Source: Streptomyces thermolilacinus SPC6 (lineage in GTDB: Bacteria > Actinomycetota > Actinomycetes > Streptomycetales > Streptomycetaceae). From it: DNA of 64,000 bases. The notes under the pieces were generated by a model. It did no database searches and had not been told where the DNA came from. It was given only the letters and a program-made list of their open reading frames with translations. Positions 32,428 to 41,226 of the stretch are shown piece by piece. The DNA lies in NCBI RefSeq assembly GCF_000478605.2, contig NZ_ASHX02000001.1, positions 4,169,001 to 4,233,000 of the forward strand, in the 5' to 3' direction. Numbering within the stretch: position 1 is the stretch's first letter; each line of letters begins with the position of its first letter. The position numbers and the translations under genes were made by a program.

Positions 32428-32442
32428 TTTTGACGGTCAAAA
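32428..32442. promoter_or_regulatory. TTTTGAC-G-GTCAAAA palindrome upstream of the peptidoglycan-binding gene
   Basis: A perfect 7-bp inverted repeat around one base, next to a T-rich run (32419-32424), in an otherwise GC-rich leader. It contains TTGACG, a good -35 hexamer, and lies about 50 bases before the start at 32491, so an operator over a promoter is plausible. Confidence 0.45.
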
Positions 32443-32490
32443 TGCCGTATGCACGGAGAGATCTCGTCGAGTGTCGAGGGGAAGAACCGT

Positions 32491-33849
32491 ATGGCCGTTC
32501 CGGTCTTCGAGGAGTACGAACCCGCCGCCGACTGTCCCTGCCCCGGCTGCGCCCGGCGGCGGCGGGAGCTCGCGCTCCGCCCGGCCGTACGGGAGGGCGG
32601 GCACCCCGCCGCGCACGGGGCGCGGCGCGCACTCGTCCTGTTCACCGCGGCGGGTGTCGTGCTGGGCGGCGGCACCCCCGCCGCGGCCGGCCCGGCACCG
32701 GCGGGCCCACCGCAGCCTGCTGGTCCGCCCCAATCCGCCGGGTCACCGCATTCCGCCGGGCCGACCGGGCGGGACCCGGGCGGCGATCCGTCCGGCGACC
32801 CGTCCGGCGGCAACCCGCAGGGCGGCACGACCGGGCTGCACGGCCGCCCCCTCGCGGGCCCGGCGGGCGGCTCCCTCGCCCAGGCGCCGCTGCCGAAGGT
32901 CAGCCGTGCGGAGATGATCGCCCGCGCCGAGCGTTGGGTCACCGAGAAGGTCCCGTACTCGATGGAGAAGTACTGGTCGGACGGCTACCGGCAGGACTGC
33001 TCCGGCTATGTCTCCATGGCGTGGAAGCTGCCCGCCAACGAGTGGACCGGCAGCCTCCACCGCTACGCGGAGAAGATCGCGTGGGCGGACCTCCAGCCGG
33101 GCGACATCCTGCTGTTCCACAACCCCGCGAACCCCACCAAGGGGTCCCACGTCACGATCTTCGGCGGCTGGACGGACGACCGGCGCACCCATTACCTGGC
33201 GTACGAGCAGACGAAGCCGCACACCCGCAAGCAGCCGACCCCGCTGGCGTACTGGACCGACTCCGACCGGTACGTCGGCTACCGCTACCTCGGCGTCGTC
33301 GCGGACGGCACCTCGACGGGCGGAGCCCCGTCCTCCACGGCGTTCCCCGGCACCCGGCACTTCGGCCCCGGCGCGGTCAACGCGCACGTCACCCACCTGG
33401 GCCGGATGCTCGTGCAGCGCGGCGGGGCCCGCTTCTACGAGACGGGGCCCGGGCCCGAGTGGACGGCGGCGGACCGCAGGGCGACTGCGGCGTTCCAGCG
33501 GGCGCAGGGCTGGCGCGGCGCGGAGGCGGACGGGCTGCCGGGGCCGCACACCTGGCGGCTGCTCACCACCGGCCGGGGCCGGGACATCCCGCCCGCCGCG
33601 GGACAGGCACCGCCCCCGTACCCGGGGCGGGCCCACTTCCGGCCCGGCCAGTCCAGCCAGCACGTCGAGACGCTGGGCCGCCAGTTGGTGCGGCGCGGCT
33701 ACGGCAAGCACTACCGCACCGGTCCGGGCCCGCGCTGGAGCGAGGCGGACCGGCGCAACGTCCAGGACTTCCAGCGCGCCCAGGGCTGGCGCGGCGGCGC
33801 GGCCGACGGCCACCCGGGCCCGGAGACATGGAGGCGGCTCTTCCGATGA
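32491..33849 (+). CDS. Peptidoglycan-binding protein with an NlpC/P60-like amidase domain
   Basis: A 452-residue protein. The N-terminus has a Cys cluster (DCPCPGCARRRRE) before a membrane segment (ALVLFTAAGVVLGGG), then a Gly/Pro linker. An NlpC/P60-like domain follows, with Cys170 in DCSGYVSMAW and His220 in SHVTIFGGW, the Cys-His pair of peptidoglycan peptidases. Two C-terminal repeats (about 288-367 and 373-450) read HxxTLGRxLVxRG, TGPGPxWSxADRRxxxxFQRAQGW and GPxTW, a peptidoglycan-binding module. It probably cuts or senses the wall. The ATG at 32491 follows GAGGGGAAG. Its stop overlaps the SPFH gene start (ATGA). Confidence 0.85.
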   Translation: MAVPVFEEYEPAADCPCPGCARRRRELALRPAVREGGHPAAHGARRALVLFTAAGVVLGGGTPAAAGPAPAGPPQPAGPPQSAGSPHSAGPTGRDPGGDPSGDPSGGNPQGGTTGLHGRPLAGPAGGSLAQAPLPKVSRAEMIARAERWVTEKVPYSMEKYWSDGYRQDCSGYVSMAWKLPANEWTGSLHRYAEKIAWADLQPGDILLFHNPANPTKGSHVTIFGGWTDDRRTHYLAYEQTKPHTRKQPTPLAYWTDSDRYVGYRYLGVVADGTSTGGAPSSTAFPGTRHFGPGAVNAHVTHLGRMLVQRGGARFYETGPGPEWTAADRRATAAFQRAQGWRGAEADGLPGPHTWRLLTTGRGRDIPPAAGQAPPPYPGRAHFRPGQSSQHVETLGRQLVRRGYGKHYRTGPGPRWSEADRRNVQDFQRAQGWRGGAADGHPGPETWRRLFR

Positions 33850-36800
33850 CCGAGCACCACACCCGCAGGACGCCCCCGCCCCCGGTGGACGTCCCGAACC
33901 TGCTCCAGCCGACCCCGTCCGTGGTGGTGGAGGGTCCTCGCACGGACCCCGCCCCCCGGCCCGAGACCCGGCGTCCCAAAGCCCCCCGGCCCGGGACTCC
34001 CCGCCCGGAGAACCCCTGGCCCGAGGGCCGTCCCGGGGCGCGTCCGGAGACGCCGGGCACGACGGAGGACGCACCCGCCACGAGGGCGGGCGCCGTGCCC
34101 GAGGTGGGACCCCATGTCAGGCCCGTACCGGCGGGAGGTGACCGGACCGCGGCGGGTCCCGTGCGGTCGGCCACGGCCCCCGGCACGGCGACGCCCCACG
34201 TCAGGCCCGCACCGGCGGCCCCGAGCGACGGCGGCCCGAACAGCGGTGCCCCGACCGGCGGTGCCCCGACCGGCGGTGGCCCCGGCGTGGAGGCGGCACC
34301 GCGCGCGCCGGAGCCGGGGGCCCACCGGCCGGTGGCCGCCGAGCACACCGCCCCGGCCGCCCCCGAGCCGCCGTCGGCCGGGGCGACTCCCGCCGACGCC
34401 CCCGGTACGGCAGCGGAGCCGGGCGGCACGGTGGCGGCAGGCGAGGCGACGACCACGACGGCCGTACGGCAGGCTGCGGCCGCGCCCCCGGCCACCGAAG
34501 CTCGGATGGAGCCGATCGCCGAAGCCCCGGTCGCCGAAGCCCCGGTCGCCGAGCCGCCGGTCGCCCCCGCCCCGGAGCCGCCGTTCGCCTCCACCCCCCT
34601 CACCGAGCCGTCGGCCGCCCCGGCCCGGCCCGCGCCTCATGCGGCGCCCGCACCCCCCGCGCCCGCGGCCACCGGCCGGCCCCCGGCCGCTGCGGAGGAG
34701 GACCGTGCCGGGACGCCCGGTACAGAAGCGCCCTCGGACGCCCCGGCAGCAGCGCCCCTCGGCAGTACCGCCGCGCCCTGCCCCGCCACGCCCCCCACGG
34801 CGGCCGCGCCGGACCACCGGCAGCCGTCGGTCGCGGAGCGATCCGCCGCGACCGACCGGGCCGTCTGCGCCGATGCGCTGTCGGCCGAGGCACTCCGCCT
34901 CGCCGAGCCGCACCGTTCCGCCCCGGCGGGCGACGGCCCCACCGAGCCGCCCGTCGAGCGCGTCGCAGACCGGGCGTCCCACCTGGTCGAGGCGTCCCAC
35001 CTGGTCGAGGCGTCCCACCCGGTCGAGGCGTCCCACCCGGTCGAGGCGCCCCTCGCGCCCACGGCCGAGCCCCCGCGCGCCGCAGGCCCCGGCACGGCGG
35101 AGGCCCCGGCGCATGCCGAGGCCCGGTCCGTGGCCGGACCCGTACAGGCCCCCGGACCCGTACAGGCCCCCGAACCGCCTGCTGCCGAGGAGACGCGCAC
35201 CGGCGCGGCCGACGCCCAGGGGGAGCGGCGGGAGCCGGCCGGCAAGCACGCGGCGGGATCCGCCCGCCCGGAGGCCGCCCCCGAGCCGGGGCCCAGGCCG
35301 TCGGGCGGCAAGCACCGCGCCCCGGTACGGGGAACCGAAGCGCCGACCGGCGAGGAAACCGACGGCCCGGCGGCGGACGTGTCCCGTACCGCCACCGGAA
35401 CGCCTCGCGCCGACCGCCCGGCGGACACGGACACGGACACGGGCACGGGCACGGGCCCGGCCACCGGCCCGGTTCTCGCCGCGCCCCTCCGCCTGGACCA
35501 GCCCCTCGCCTCCGGGCCGTACGGCGCCGACGCGGGAGACGCGGCAGGCGCCGCCACGGCCCTGGCCGACGGGCCCGCCGTCGGCCGGGTGGTGGCCCCG
35601 GAGGAGACGGCACCCCTGCGGGCCGTCCTGTCCCGGAACGGCACTTCCCCCCACCAGTCCCGCCCCGGCGGGACCGACTCCCCGGCCGGTACCGGCGAAG
35701 CCCCCGGCCTCGCCACCAACCCCGCCCCCCACAGCCTCACCACCAACCCCGCCCCCCGGGGCCGGACCAACGGCACCGGCCTCCGGGGCCCCAGCACCGG
35801 CACCACCGCCCCCGCCGCACCGGCCCGAACCGGGCGGGCGCGGCCTCAGGGGCGTCCCGACGCGCGGGCCGGGAGCGCTCCGGACGCGGCCGCCGCCACG
35901 CGGGCGAAGGGCGGACGGCGCGGGCGGCACGCCGGAGCGCGGCGGGGCACGGTCCTCGGCGCGGCGCCGGTCGAGCGGGAGGGCGTGGCGCTGCCCGGCT
36001 GGACGGGGCTGGCCGCCGGGGCGGTCGCGCTCGTCGCCTGCGGGTTCGCCGCGTGGTGGACGGGCGCGCTGCCCGAAGGGCTCGGCCGGATGCTGGGCCT
36101 GCCGTTCCGCCCGTACCGGGGTCTGCCGCTCGGGACGTCCGCGCTGCTGACGGCCGGTGTGCTGCTGGCGATGTTCGCGTTCGGCGGGCTGGTGCGCGGC
36201 CGGGTCGGGTACGCCTCCGTGCTCACCCTGTTCGGCGACTACCGGGGCACCGTGCGGCGCACCGGCCTGCTGTGGGTGAGCCCGCTGCTGCTGCGCCGCC
36301 GTCTCGACGTACGGCTGCGGCACTGGCGCAGCGAACCGCTGCCCGCCGTCGACGCGAACGGCACGGCCCTGCGGGTCGTCGTGCTGGTCGTGTGGCGGGT
36401 CCGTGACACGGTCCGGGCGGCGTTCGCCGTGGCGGACCACGAGCGGTACCTGCGCGAACAGGTGGAGGCCGCCCTCGCGCGCGTGCTGTCCCGGCTGCCC
36501 GCCGACGTGTTCCACGGCGGCGAGCCGACGCTGCGGGACGCCGACGCGGTGGGGGAGGCGATGACGCGGATGGTCGCCGCCGAGTGCGCGCCGGTCGGCA
36601 TCGAGGTGTTCTCGGCGCAGCCGACGCGGATCGAGTACGCCCCGGAGATCGCGGCAGCGATGCGCCGCCGCCGGATCGCGGCGATCGACGCGCAGCACCG
36701 GGACGCGGTGCTCGGCTCGGTCGTGGACGCGGTGGACGACATGATGCACCGGCTCACCGAGCGGGGCCTGGTCGAGCTGGACGACTACGAGCGCAAGGAC

Positions 36801-36872
36801 CTGGTGCGGGACCTGACCGTGGCGTTCTACACGGGGCACACCCTCCCGGCCGCCGCCGACCGGGGCGCCTGA
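33846..36872 (+). CDS. Giant SPFH/Band 7 protein with a disordered Pro/Ala/Glu-rich N-terminus
   Basis: A 1008-residue protein. About 700 residues are low-complexity Pro, Ala, Glu, Gly, Thr with short repeats (VEASH at 34974-35045; IAEAPVAEAPVAEPPVAP). Two membrane helices follow at about 719-737 and 765-783, then the SPFH domain (about 790-960): GRVGYASVLTLFGDYRGTV, AVDANGTALRVVVLVVWRV, AAFAVADHERYLREQVEAAL and the helical end RRRRIAAIDAQHRDAVLGSV. SPFH proteins form membrane cages or scaffolds. The ATGA overlap couples it to the peptidoglycan enzyme gene, suggesting one envelope machine. Third-position G/C bias supports the whole frame, including the disordered part. Confidence 0.86.
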   Translation: MTEHHTRRTPPPPVDVPNLLQPTPSVVVEGPRTDPAPRPETRRPKAPRPGTPRPENPWPEGRPGARPETPGTTEDAPATRAGAVPEVGPHVRPVPAGGDRTAAGPVRSATAPGTATPHVRPAPAAPSDGGPNSGAPTGGAPTGGGPGVEAAPRAPEPGAHRPVAAEHTAPAAPEPPSAGATPADAPGTAAEPGGTVAAGEATTTTAVRQAAAAPPATEARMEPIAEAPVAEAPVAEPPVAPAPEPPFASTPLTEPSAAPARPAPHAAPAPPAPAATGRPPAAAEEDRAGTPGTEAPSDAPAAAPLGSTAAPCPATPPTAAAPDHRQPSVAERSAATDRAVCADALSAEALRLAEPHRSAPAGDGPTEPPVERVADRASHLVEASHLVEASHPVEASHPVEAPLAPTAEPPRAAGPGTAEAPAHAEARSVAGPVQAPGPVQAPEPPAAEETRTGAADAQGERREPAGKHAAGSARPEAAPEPGPRPSGGKHRAPVRGTEAPTGEETDGPAADVSRTATGTPRADRPADTDTDTGTGTGPATGPVLAAPLRLDQPLASGPYGADAGDAAGAATALADGPAVGRVVAPEETAPLRAVLSRNGTSPHQSRPGGTDSPAGTGEAPGLATNPAPHSLTTNPAPRGRTNGTGLRGPSTGTTAPAAPARTGRARPQGRPDARAGSAPDAAAATRAKGGRRGRHAGARRGTVLGAAPVEREGVALPGWTGLAAGAVALVACGFAAWWTGALPEGLGRMLGLPFRPYRGLPLGTSALLTAGVLLAMFAFGGLVRGRVGYASVLTLFGDYRGTVRRTGLLWVSPLLLRRRLDVRLRHWRSEPLPAVDANGTALRVVVLVVWRVRDTVRAAFAVADHERYLREQVEAALARVLSRLPADVFHGGEPTLRDADAVGEAMTRMVAAECAPVGIEVFSAQPTRIEYAPEIAAAMRRRRIAAIDAQHRDAVLGSVVDAVDDMMHRLTERGLVELDDYERKDLVRDLTVAFYTGHTLPAAADRGA
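34974..35045 (+). repeat. Four 18-bp tandem units inside the SPFH gene
   Basis: GCGTCCCACCTGGTCGAG occurs four times (two copies with CCC for CCT), encoding VEASHL/VEASHP. It is a clean recent expansion within the disordered region and probably varies in copy number between strains. Confidence 0.85.
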
Positions 36873-36940
36873 GCCGGGACCGGCACCCCCGGCGCGGTAT
36901 CCGGCACGCCCGGGAAGCACCCGTACGCCCGGCAAGCGGA

Positions 36941-36968
36941 AAGGCCCCTCGCTTTCGCGAGGGGCCTT
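36941..36968. terminator. Two-way terminator between the SPFH gene and tRNA-Lys copy 2
   Basis: AAGGCCCCTCGC (36941-36952), loop TTTC, GCGAGGGGCCTT (36957-36968). Perfect 12-bp stem, 8 bases from the tRNA 3' end. Confidence 0.9.
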
Positions 36969-36976
36969 CCTGTCTG

Positions 36977-37050
36977 TGCGCCGCCAGGGACTCGAACCCC
37001 GGACCCGCTGATTAAGAGTCAGCTGCTCTAACCAACTGAGCTAGCGGCGC
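36977..37050 (-). tRNA. tRNA-Lys (anticodon CUU), copy 2 of 3
   Basis: The 74-base sequence is identical to the copies at 32233 and 46998. A TAGTAT -10 candidate lies at 37066-37071, 15 bases before the tRNA 5' end. The flank CTGTGCG before the 3' end is shared with copy 3. Confidence 0.96.
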
Positions 37051-37253
37051 CCGCTGACAGAAGTAATACTACCCGGTCCTCAGGGGTGCTCCGCGCCACC
37101 GCCCGACGCTCCCGCCCCACAGCCCGCGCCACCGGCCTGGGCGCCGCCTCACAGCCCGCGCCACCGGTCCGGACCGCGCCCGGAGCCTCTGCCCCGCCGC
37201 GCACTCTCACACGGCAGCCTCGCGGGGCCGGCGGGCTGCGCCGCCCGGCGGTC

Positions 37254-38012
37254 TCACAGCGCCAGCGACAGCACCACTGGCGCGGCCTTGCGGTTCAGGG
37301 TGTCCGCCGCCGAGCGCAGCCGGTGGGCGTGCTCGATCGGGAGGGACAGGGCCAGGCAGCCGACCGACGAACCGGCCGTCAGCGGGACCGCCGCGCAGAC
37401 CGTGCCCACGGCGTACTCCTGGAGGTCCAGGACGGGGACGGTCGGCGGCTGGCTGTCCAGCTTGGAGAACAGCACCCGCTCGCTGGTGATCGTCCGCGAC
37501 GTGAGCCGGGCGATCTTGTGGCGGGCCAGGTGGTCGCGCCGCCCGTTCTGGTCGAGCTGGGTCAGCAGGCACTTGCCGACCGCGCTGGCGTGCGCCGCCG
37601 AGCGGAAGTCCACCCACTCGTTGACCTTCGGCGTGTGCGGCCCGTCCGCCATCTGCGTGATCTTGACCTCGCCGTCGATGTACCGGCTGATGTACACGGC
37701 CGCGCCGACCGAGTCGCGCAGCTCCGTGAGGGTCTCCTGGAGCTTCGCCTCCAGCGCCTCGCGCCGGGTGACGCCGGAGCCGAGCAGCACCAGCGAGTCG
37801 CCCACGATGTACGCGCCGTCGGCGACCTGCTCCACGTACCCCTCGCGCCGCAGCATGCGCAGCAGCGGCGTCAGGTGCGCGGCCGGCAGGCCCGTCTCGC
37901 GCGCGATCTGCGCGTCGGTGACCCCGCCGCCGTGCCGGGACACCGTTTCGAGGACGCGCAGGGCGTACTGCACCGAATGGAACGGCGCGGTCGGCTCGGG
38001 CTTCAGCGCCAC
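37254..38012 (-). CDS. IclR family transcriptional regulator
   Basis: A 252-residue protein. The winged helix-turn-helix is at about 11-75 (YALRVLETVSRHGGGVTDAQ, AHLTPLLRMLRREGYVEQV) and the GAF-like effector domain follows, with KLQETLTELRDSVGAAVYIS and AHASAVGKCLLTQL typical of IclR. The end, VPLTAGSSVGCLALSLPIEH, contributes to the ligand pocket. It lies 170 bases downstream of ehuA on the same strand, so it may be read through from the ehu operon or have its own promoter; regulation of ehuBCDA is likely but inferred. The GTG start follows GGGGGAAACC. Confidence 0.88.
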   Translation of the reverse strand: MALKPEPTAPFHSVQYALRVLETVSRHGGGVTDAQIARETGLPAAHLTPLLRMLRREGYVEQVADGAYIVGDSLVLLGSGVTRREALEAKLQETLTELRDSVGAAVYISRYIDGEVKITQMADGPHTPKVNEWVDFRSAAHASAVGKCLLTQLDQNGRRDHLARHKIARLTSRTITSERVLFSKLDSQPPTVPVLDLQEYAVGTVCAAVPLTAGSSVGCLALSLPIEHAHRLRSAADTLNRKAAPVVLSLAL

Positions 38013-38140
38013 GGTTTCCCCCTACCAGGTTGTGACCGCAAGCTACCTTCCGTACCACGATAACCGCCAAGGACCCTTTACGGGCCAGCCGTTGGCAAGA
38101 AGTACGCCCCGCCCCGCCGCGCACGCTGCGACGCGCTCCC

Positions 38141-38154
38141 CTGGTATATGCCAG
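38141..38154. promoter_or_regulatory. CTGGTATATGCCAG inverted repeat
   Basis: CTGG TATATG CCAG lies between ehuA and the IclR gene; it is AT-rich at its centre. A related GGTATGCC occurs at 41186-41193 in the ehuB/EutA-like divergent promoter region. A shared regulator site is possible. Confidence 0.35.
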
Positions 38155-38182
38155 TGGCACGGCGGGGGCGAGTAAGGCGAGG

Positions 38183-38959
38183 TCAGAGCACCGCGCCCAG
38201 GAATTCGCGAGTGCGTTCGTGCTCCGGGTCGGAGAAGATCTTCTCCGGTGAACCGGCTTCGATCACGCGTCCGGAGTCGAACATGAGAACCTCGTCCGAG
38301 ATGTCCCTGGCGAAATTCATCTCATGCGTGACGCACACCATGGTGATGTCCGTGGTCCGCGCGATGTCCGTGAGCAGGTCCAGCACCCCGGCCACCAGCT
38401 CCGGGTCGAGCGCCGACGTCACCTCGTCCAGCAGCAGCACCTTCGGCCGCATCGCCAGCGCCCGCGCGATGGCCACGCGCTGCTGCTGACCGCCCGACAG
38501 CTGCGAGGGCCGCGCGTCCTCCTTGGCGGCGAGCCCCACCAGGTCCAGCAGTCCGCGCGCCCGTTCGGCGGCCTCGTCGCGGCTCATGCCGAGCACCCGT
38601 ACGGGCGCCTCGGTGACGTTGCGCAGCACGGACATGTTCGGGAACAGGTTGAACTGCTGGAACACCATGCCGATGTCCTTGCGCACCTCGCGGCGCTGCC
38701 TCTCGTCGGCGGGGAACAGCCGTCGGCCGCCCACCTCGATCGTGCCGCTGTCGGGCCGCTCCAGCGTCATCAGCATCCGCAGGATCGTCGTCTTGCCGGA
38801 CCCGGACGGGCCGATCAGCGTGACGTGGCGGCCCGCGTCGACCGTGAACGACAGGTCGTCCAGGACGGTGTTCTCGCCGAAGCGCTTGGACACGTCGGTG
38901 AAGCGGACGAGTTCGGTGGACGGACCGGCGGGCGGGGTGGTGGTCGGGTCAGTGGACAA
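38183..38959 (-). CDS. ehuA: Ectoine/hydroxyectoine-type ABC transporter ATP-binding protein
   Basis: A 258-residue polar amino acid importer ATPase of the GlnQ group. Walker A is GPSGSGKT (50-57), the Q-loop VFQQFNLFPNMS, signature LSGGQQQR (154-161), Walker B VLLLDEVTSALDP and His in VCVTHEM. It is the last gene of the EhuB-C-D-A order known for ectoine uptake; the assignment rests on that order and on EhuB-like features. The start is TTG at 38959, after GGAG, overlapping the ehuD end by 11 bases. Confidence 0.86.
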   Translation of the reverse strand: MSTDPTTTPPAGPSTELVRFTDVSKRFGENTVLDDLSFTVDAGRHVTLIGPSGSGKTTILRMLMTLERPDSGTIEVGGRRLFPADERQRREVRKDIGMVFQQFNLFPNMSVLRNVTEAPVRVLGMSRDEAAERARGLLDLVGLAAKEDARPSQLSGGQQQRVAIARALAMRPKVLLLDEVTSALDPELVAGVLDLLTDIARTTDITMVCVTHEMNFARDISDEVLMFDSGRVIEAGSPEKIFSDPEHERTREFLGAVL

Positions 38960-39599
38960 GGCGGCGCTCCAGAGTGCGGACGAGCAGGGAAGCCGGGTAG
39001 GCGATCAGGATGAAGGCGACACCGACGACGGTGAGCGGCTCGGTGTACTGGAAGGTGTCGGCGCTCTCCAGCCGTGCCCGCTGGAGCATCTCCAGCACGC
39101 TGATTCCGGCGAGCAGCGGCGTGTCCTTCAGCATGGCGATGACGTAGTTGCCGAGCGCGGGCGCGACGCGGCGCACCGCCTGCGGCAGGATCACCGCCGA
39201 CCAGGTGCGGTGCGCGGGCAGGCTGAGCGCCCTCGCCGCCTCCCACTGCCCGGCGGGTACGGCGTCGATGCCCGCCTTGTACACCTGCGCCGTGTACGTC
39301 GAGTAGTGCAGCCCGATGGCGAGGGTGCCGGTGGTGAGCGCCGAGAACTGCACGCCCCACTCGGGCAGCACGAAGTACAGGAAGAACAGCTGCACCAGCA
39401 GCGGCGTCGTACGGACGAAATCGGTGACGGCGGTCACCGGCCAGCGCACCAGCCGGCTCCGGCCGCGCAGCCCGGCCGCCCACACGAGGCCCAGGGTGAA
39501 CGAGATCAGCGAGCCGAGGACGAGGACCTGCAGGGTGACCAGCAGCCCGTCGGCGAAGCTCGGCAGGAAGTCCGCGACGGCGGACCAGTCCCAGGTCAC
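38949..39599 (-). CDS. ehuD: Ectoine-type ABC transporter permease EhuD
   Basis: A 216-residue HisM-type permease with about five helices. VTLQVLVLGSLISFTLGLVW is the first pair of segments, LVRTTPLLVQLFFLYFVLPE the conserved polar amino acid permease motif, and GQWEAARALSLPAHRTWSAV the EAA loop. GTG start overlaps the ehuC stop by four bases (GTGA), so it is translationally coupled. The pair EhuC/EhuD forms the transmembrane pore. Confidence 0.86.
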   Translation of the reverse strand: MTWDWSAVADFLPSFADGLLVTLQVLVLGSLISFTLGLVWAAGLRGRSRLVRWPVTAVTDFVRTTPLLVQLFFLYFVLPEWGVQFSALTTGTLAIGLHYSTYTAQVYKAGIDAVPAGQWEAARALSLPAHRTWSAVILPQAVRRVAPALGNYVIAMLKDTPLLAGISVLEMLQRARLESADTFQYTEPLTVVGVAFILIAYPASLLVRTLERRLVH

Positions 39600-40255
39600 T
39601 TGACCACCATCCCCAGGTTGGCCTTCGCCCGGCGCTCCAGCGCCTTCATGGAGCGGGTCACCCCGAGGGCGAGGACGAAGTAGATGACGAGCACGGCCGT
39701 GTAGATCTGCGCGCTGTCCTGGGTGGCGAGCCGCACCAGGTACGCCGCGAACGACACGTCCCCGACGCCGAGCAGCGACACGAGCGCCGTGCCCTTGAGC
39801 AGCTCCACCAGCAGGTTGCAGAACGACGGCAGCATCTCCGGCACCGCCTGCGGCAGCAGCACCAGCCGCATCCGCTGCCAGGGCGTCAGACTCAGCGCCA
39901 CGGCCGCCTCCCGCTGCGCCGGCGGTACGGCGGCCAGGCCGCCACGCACCACTTCGGCGCCGTACGCCCCGTACGACAGGCCCAGCGCGAGCACCGCCGC
40001 CCACATCGGCACCAACTGCCAGCCCAGCAGCGGCGGTACCACGAAGAACAGCCAGAACATCAGCACCAGCGCGGAGACGCCCCGGAAGATCTCCGTGTAC
40101 GCGGTGGCGGCGAACCGCACGAGCCGCGAGCGGTGGGTGCGGGCCATGCCGACGCCGAACGCCACCACCGCGCCGAGCAGCGCGCTGTACACGAGGAGCT
40201 GGACGGTGACCCAGATGCCGGGCAGGACCCAGTTCTGCCAGAGTCCCATGGTCAT
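39596..40255 (-). CDS. ehuC: Ectoine-type ABC transporter permease EhuC
   Basis: A 219-residue HisM/HisQ-type permease. It has VTVQLLVYSALLGAVVAFGV, the conserved EIFRGVSALVLMFWLFFVVP (permease motif) and the EAA loop AQREAAVALSLTPWQRMRLV. ATG start overlaps the ehuB stop by four bases (ATGA). Each of the four ehu genes touches the next, so they form one message driven from the promoter region at 41158-41226. Confidence 0.86.
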   Translation of the reverse strand: MTMGLWQNWVLPGIWVTVQLLVYSALLGAVVAFGVGMARTHRSRLVRFAATAYTEIFRGVSALVLMFWLFFVVPPLLGWQLVPMWAAVLALGLSYGAYGAEVVRGGLAAVPPAQREAAVALSLTPWQRMRLVLLPQAVPEMLPSFCNLLVELLKGTALVSLLGVGDVSFAAYLVRLATQDSAQIYTAVLVIYFVLALGVTRSMKALERRAKANLGMVVK

Positions 40256-41157
40256 CGGCACAGCTCCTCGGCGGTCAGCGTGGTCATCTCCGCGCGGGTG
40301 AAGCCGAACCGGCGCATGATGCGGAACAGCTCGCCGCTCCGCTTCATGCGGTGGATCTCGGCGTTGAAGGCGTCCCGCAGCTCCCGGTCGGTGCGGCGGA
40401 ACGCGAAGCCGCCGCCGTCGATCTGCCGCTTGCCGTCCACGACGGCGGCGAACGGCTCGGTCGCCTCGGTCCTGGCGCTGCCGCGCACCACCTGGCGGCT
40501 GGTGAGGGCGGTGCCCACGAAGGCGTCCACCCGGCCGGATTCGACGGCGTTCAGCCCCGCGACCTGATCCTGGAGAATGACGAGCCGCTTCTCGGGGTAC
40601 CCGGCGGCCACGGCATAGGCGCTCTGCGCGTATCCGGCGCCGGTGGCGAGGCGGGCCCGGCGGCGCACCACGTCCTCGTACGAGCGCAGCCCGAGCGGGT
40701 TGCCCTTCCGCACGATGAAGGAGTCCAGCATCTGGTACTCGGGATCGGAGAAGAGCACCTGCCGGCAGCGGTCCTTCTTGATGTACATGCCGGCGGACAC
40801 GACGTCGAACTGCTGTGAGTTGAGGCCGGGGATGAGGGAGCCGAAGTCGGTCGCCACGGGCTGGACGCGGTCGATGCCGAGCCGCCGGAACACGACCTTG
40901 GCGAGTTCGGGCGCCTCGCCGGTGAAGGCGCCGTCCTCGTCCACGTACCCGTAGGGCACCTCCCCGGCGATGCCGAGCCGTACCGTGCCCTGCGATCTGA
41001 GCCGGGCGAGGGCGTCCCCGGTGGGAACGCGGGCGCACCCGGCGGCGCCGAGCGCCCCCGACACGCCGAACGCCGCCGTGCCGAGGAGCAACGAGCGGCG
41101 TCTCACCGATCCTGATTCCCTGTCTCTGTTGTCTGTGCGACGAGCTGTACGAGCCAT
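40252..41157 (-). CDS. ehuB: Ectoine/hydroxyectoine-type substrate-binding protein
   Basis: A 301-residue binding protein. The N-terminus has a twin-arginine-like run (VRRRSLLLGTAAFG) and a weak lipobox (AAGC, Cys41), so it may be a Tat-exported lipoprotein. The mature domain has GTVRLGIAGEVPYGYVDEDG, FTGEAPELAKVVFRRLGI, FGSLIPGLNSQQFDVVSAGM, YIKKDRCRQVLFSDPEY and VRKGNPLGL, all features I associate with EhuB. It binds compatible solutes with nanomolar to micromolar affinity in known homologs. It is the first gene of the operon and divergent from the EutA-like gene. Confidence 0.87.
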   Translation of the reverse strand: MARTARRTDNRDRESGSVRRRSLLLGTAAFGVSGALGAAGCARVPTGDALARLRSQGTVRLGIAGEVPYGYVDEDGAFTGEAPELAKVVFRRLGIDRVQPVATDFGSLIPGLNSQQFDVVSAGMYIKKDRCRQVLFSDPEYQMLDSFIVRKGNPLGLRSYEDVVRRRARLATGAGYAQSAYAVAAGYPEKRLVILQDQVAGLNAVESGRVDAFVGTALTSRQVVRGSARTEATEPFAAVVDGKRQIDGGGFAFRRTDRELRDAFNAEIHRMKRSGELFRIMRRFGFTRAEMTTLTAEELCR

Positions 41158-41226
41158 GGGCGCGCCGCTACCCGGACCCGCTCGGGGTATGCCGGATCGG
41201 CGCTACCGATTACAGGAGGCTTTGCC

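Noticed and set aside
33711..36935. A 1074-residue minus-strand frame opposite the SPFH gene
   Set aside because: Third-position bias and the SPFH domain support the plus frame; the antisense product is low-complexity Gly/Arg/Ala.
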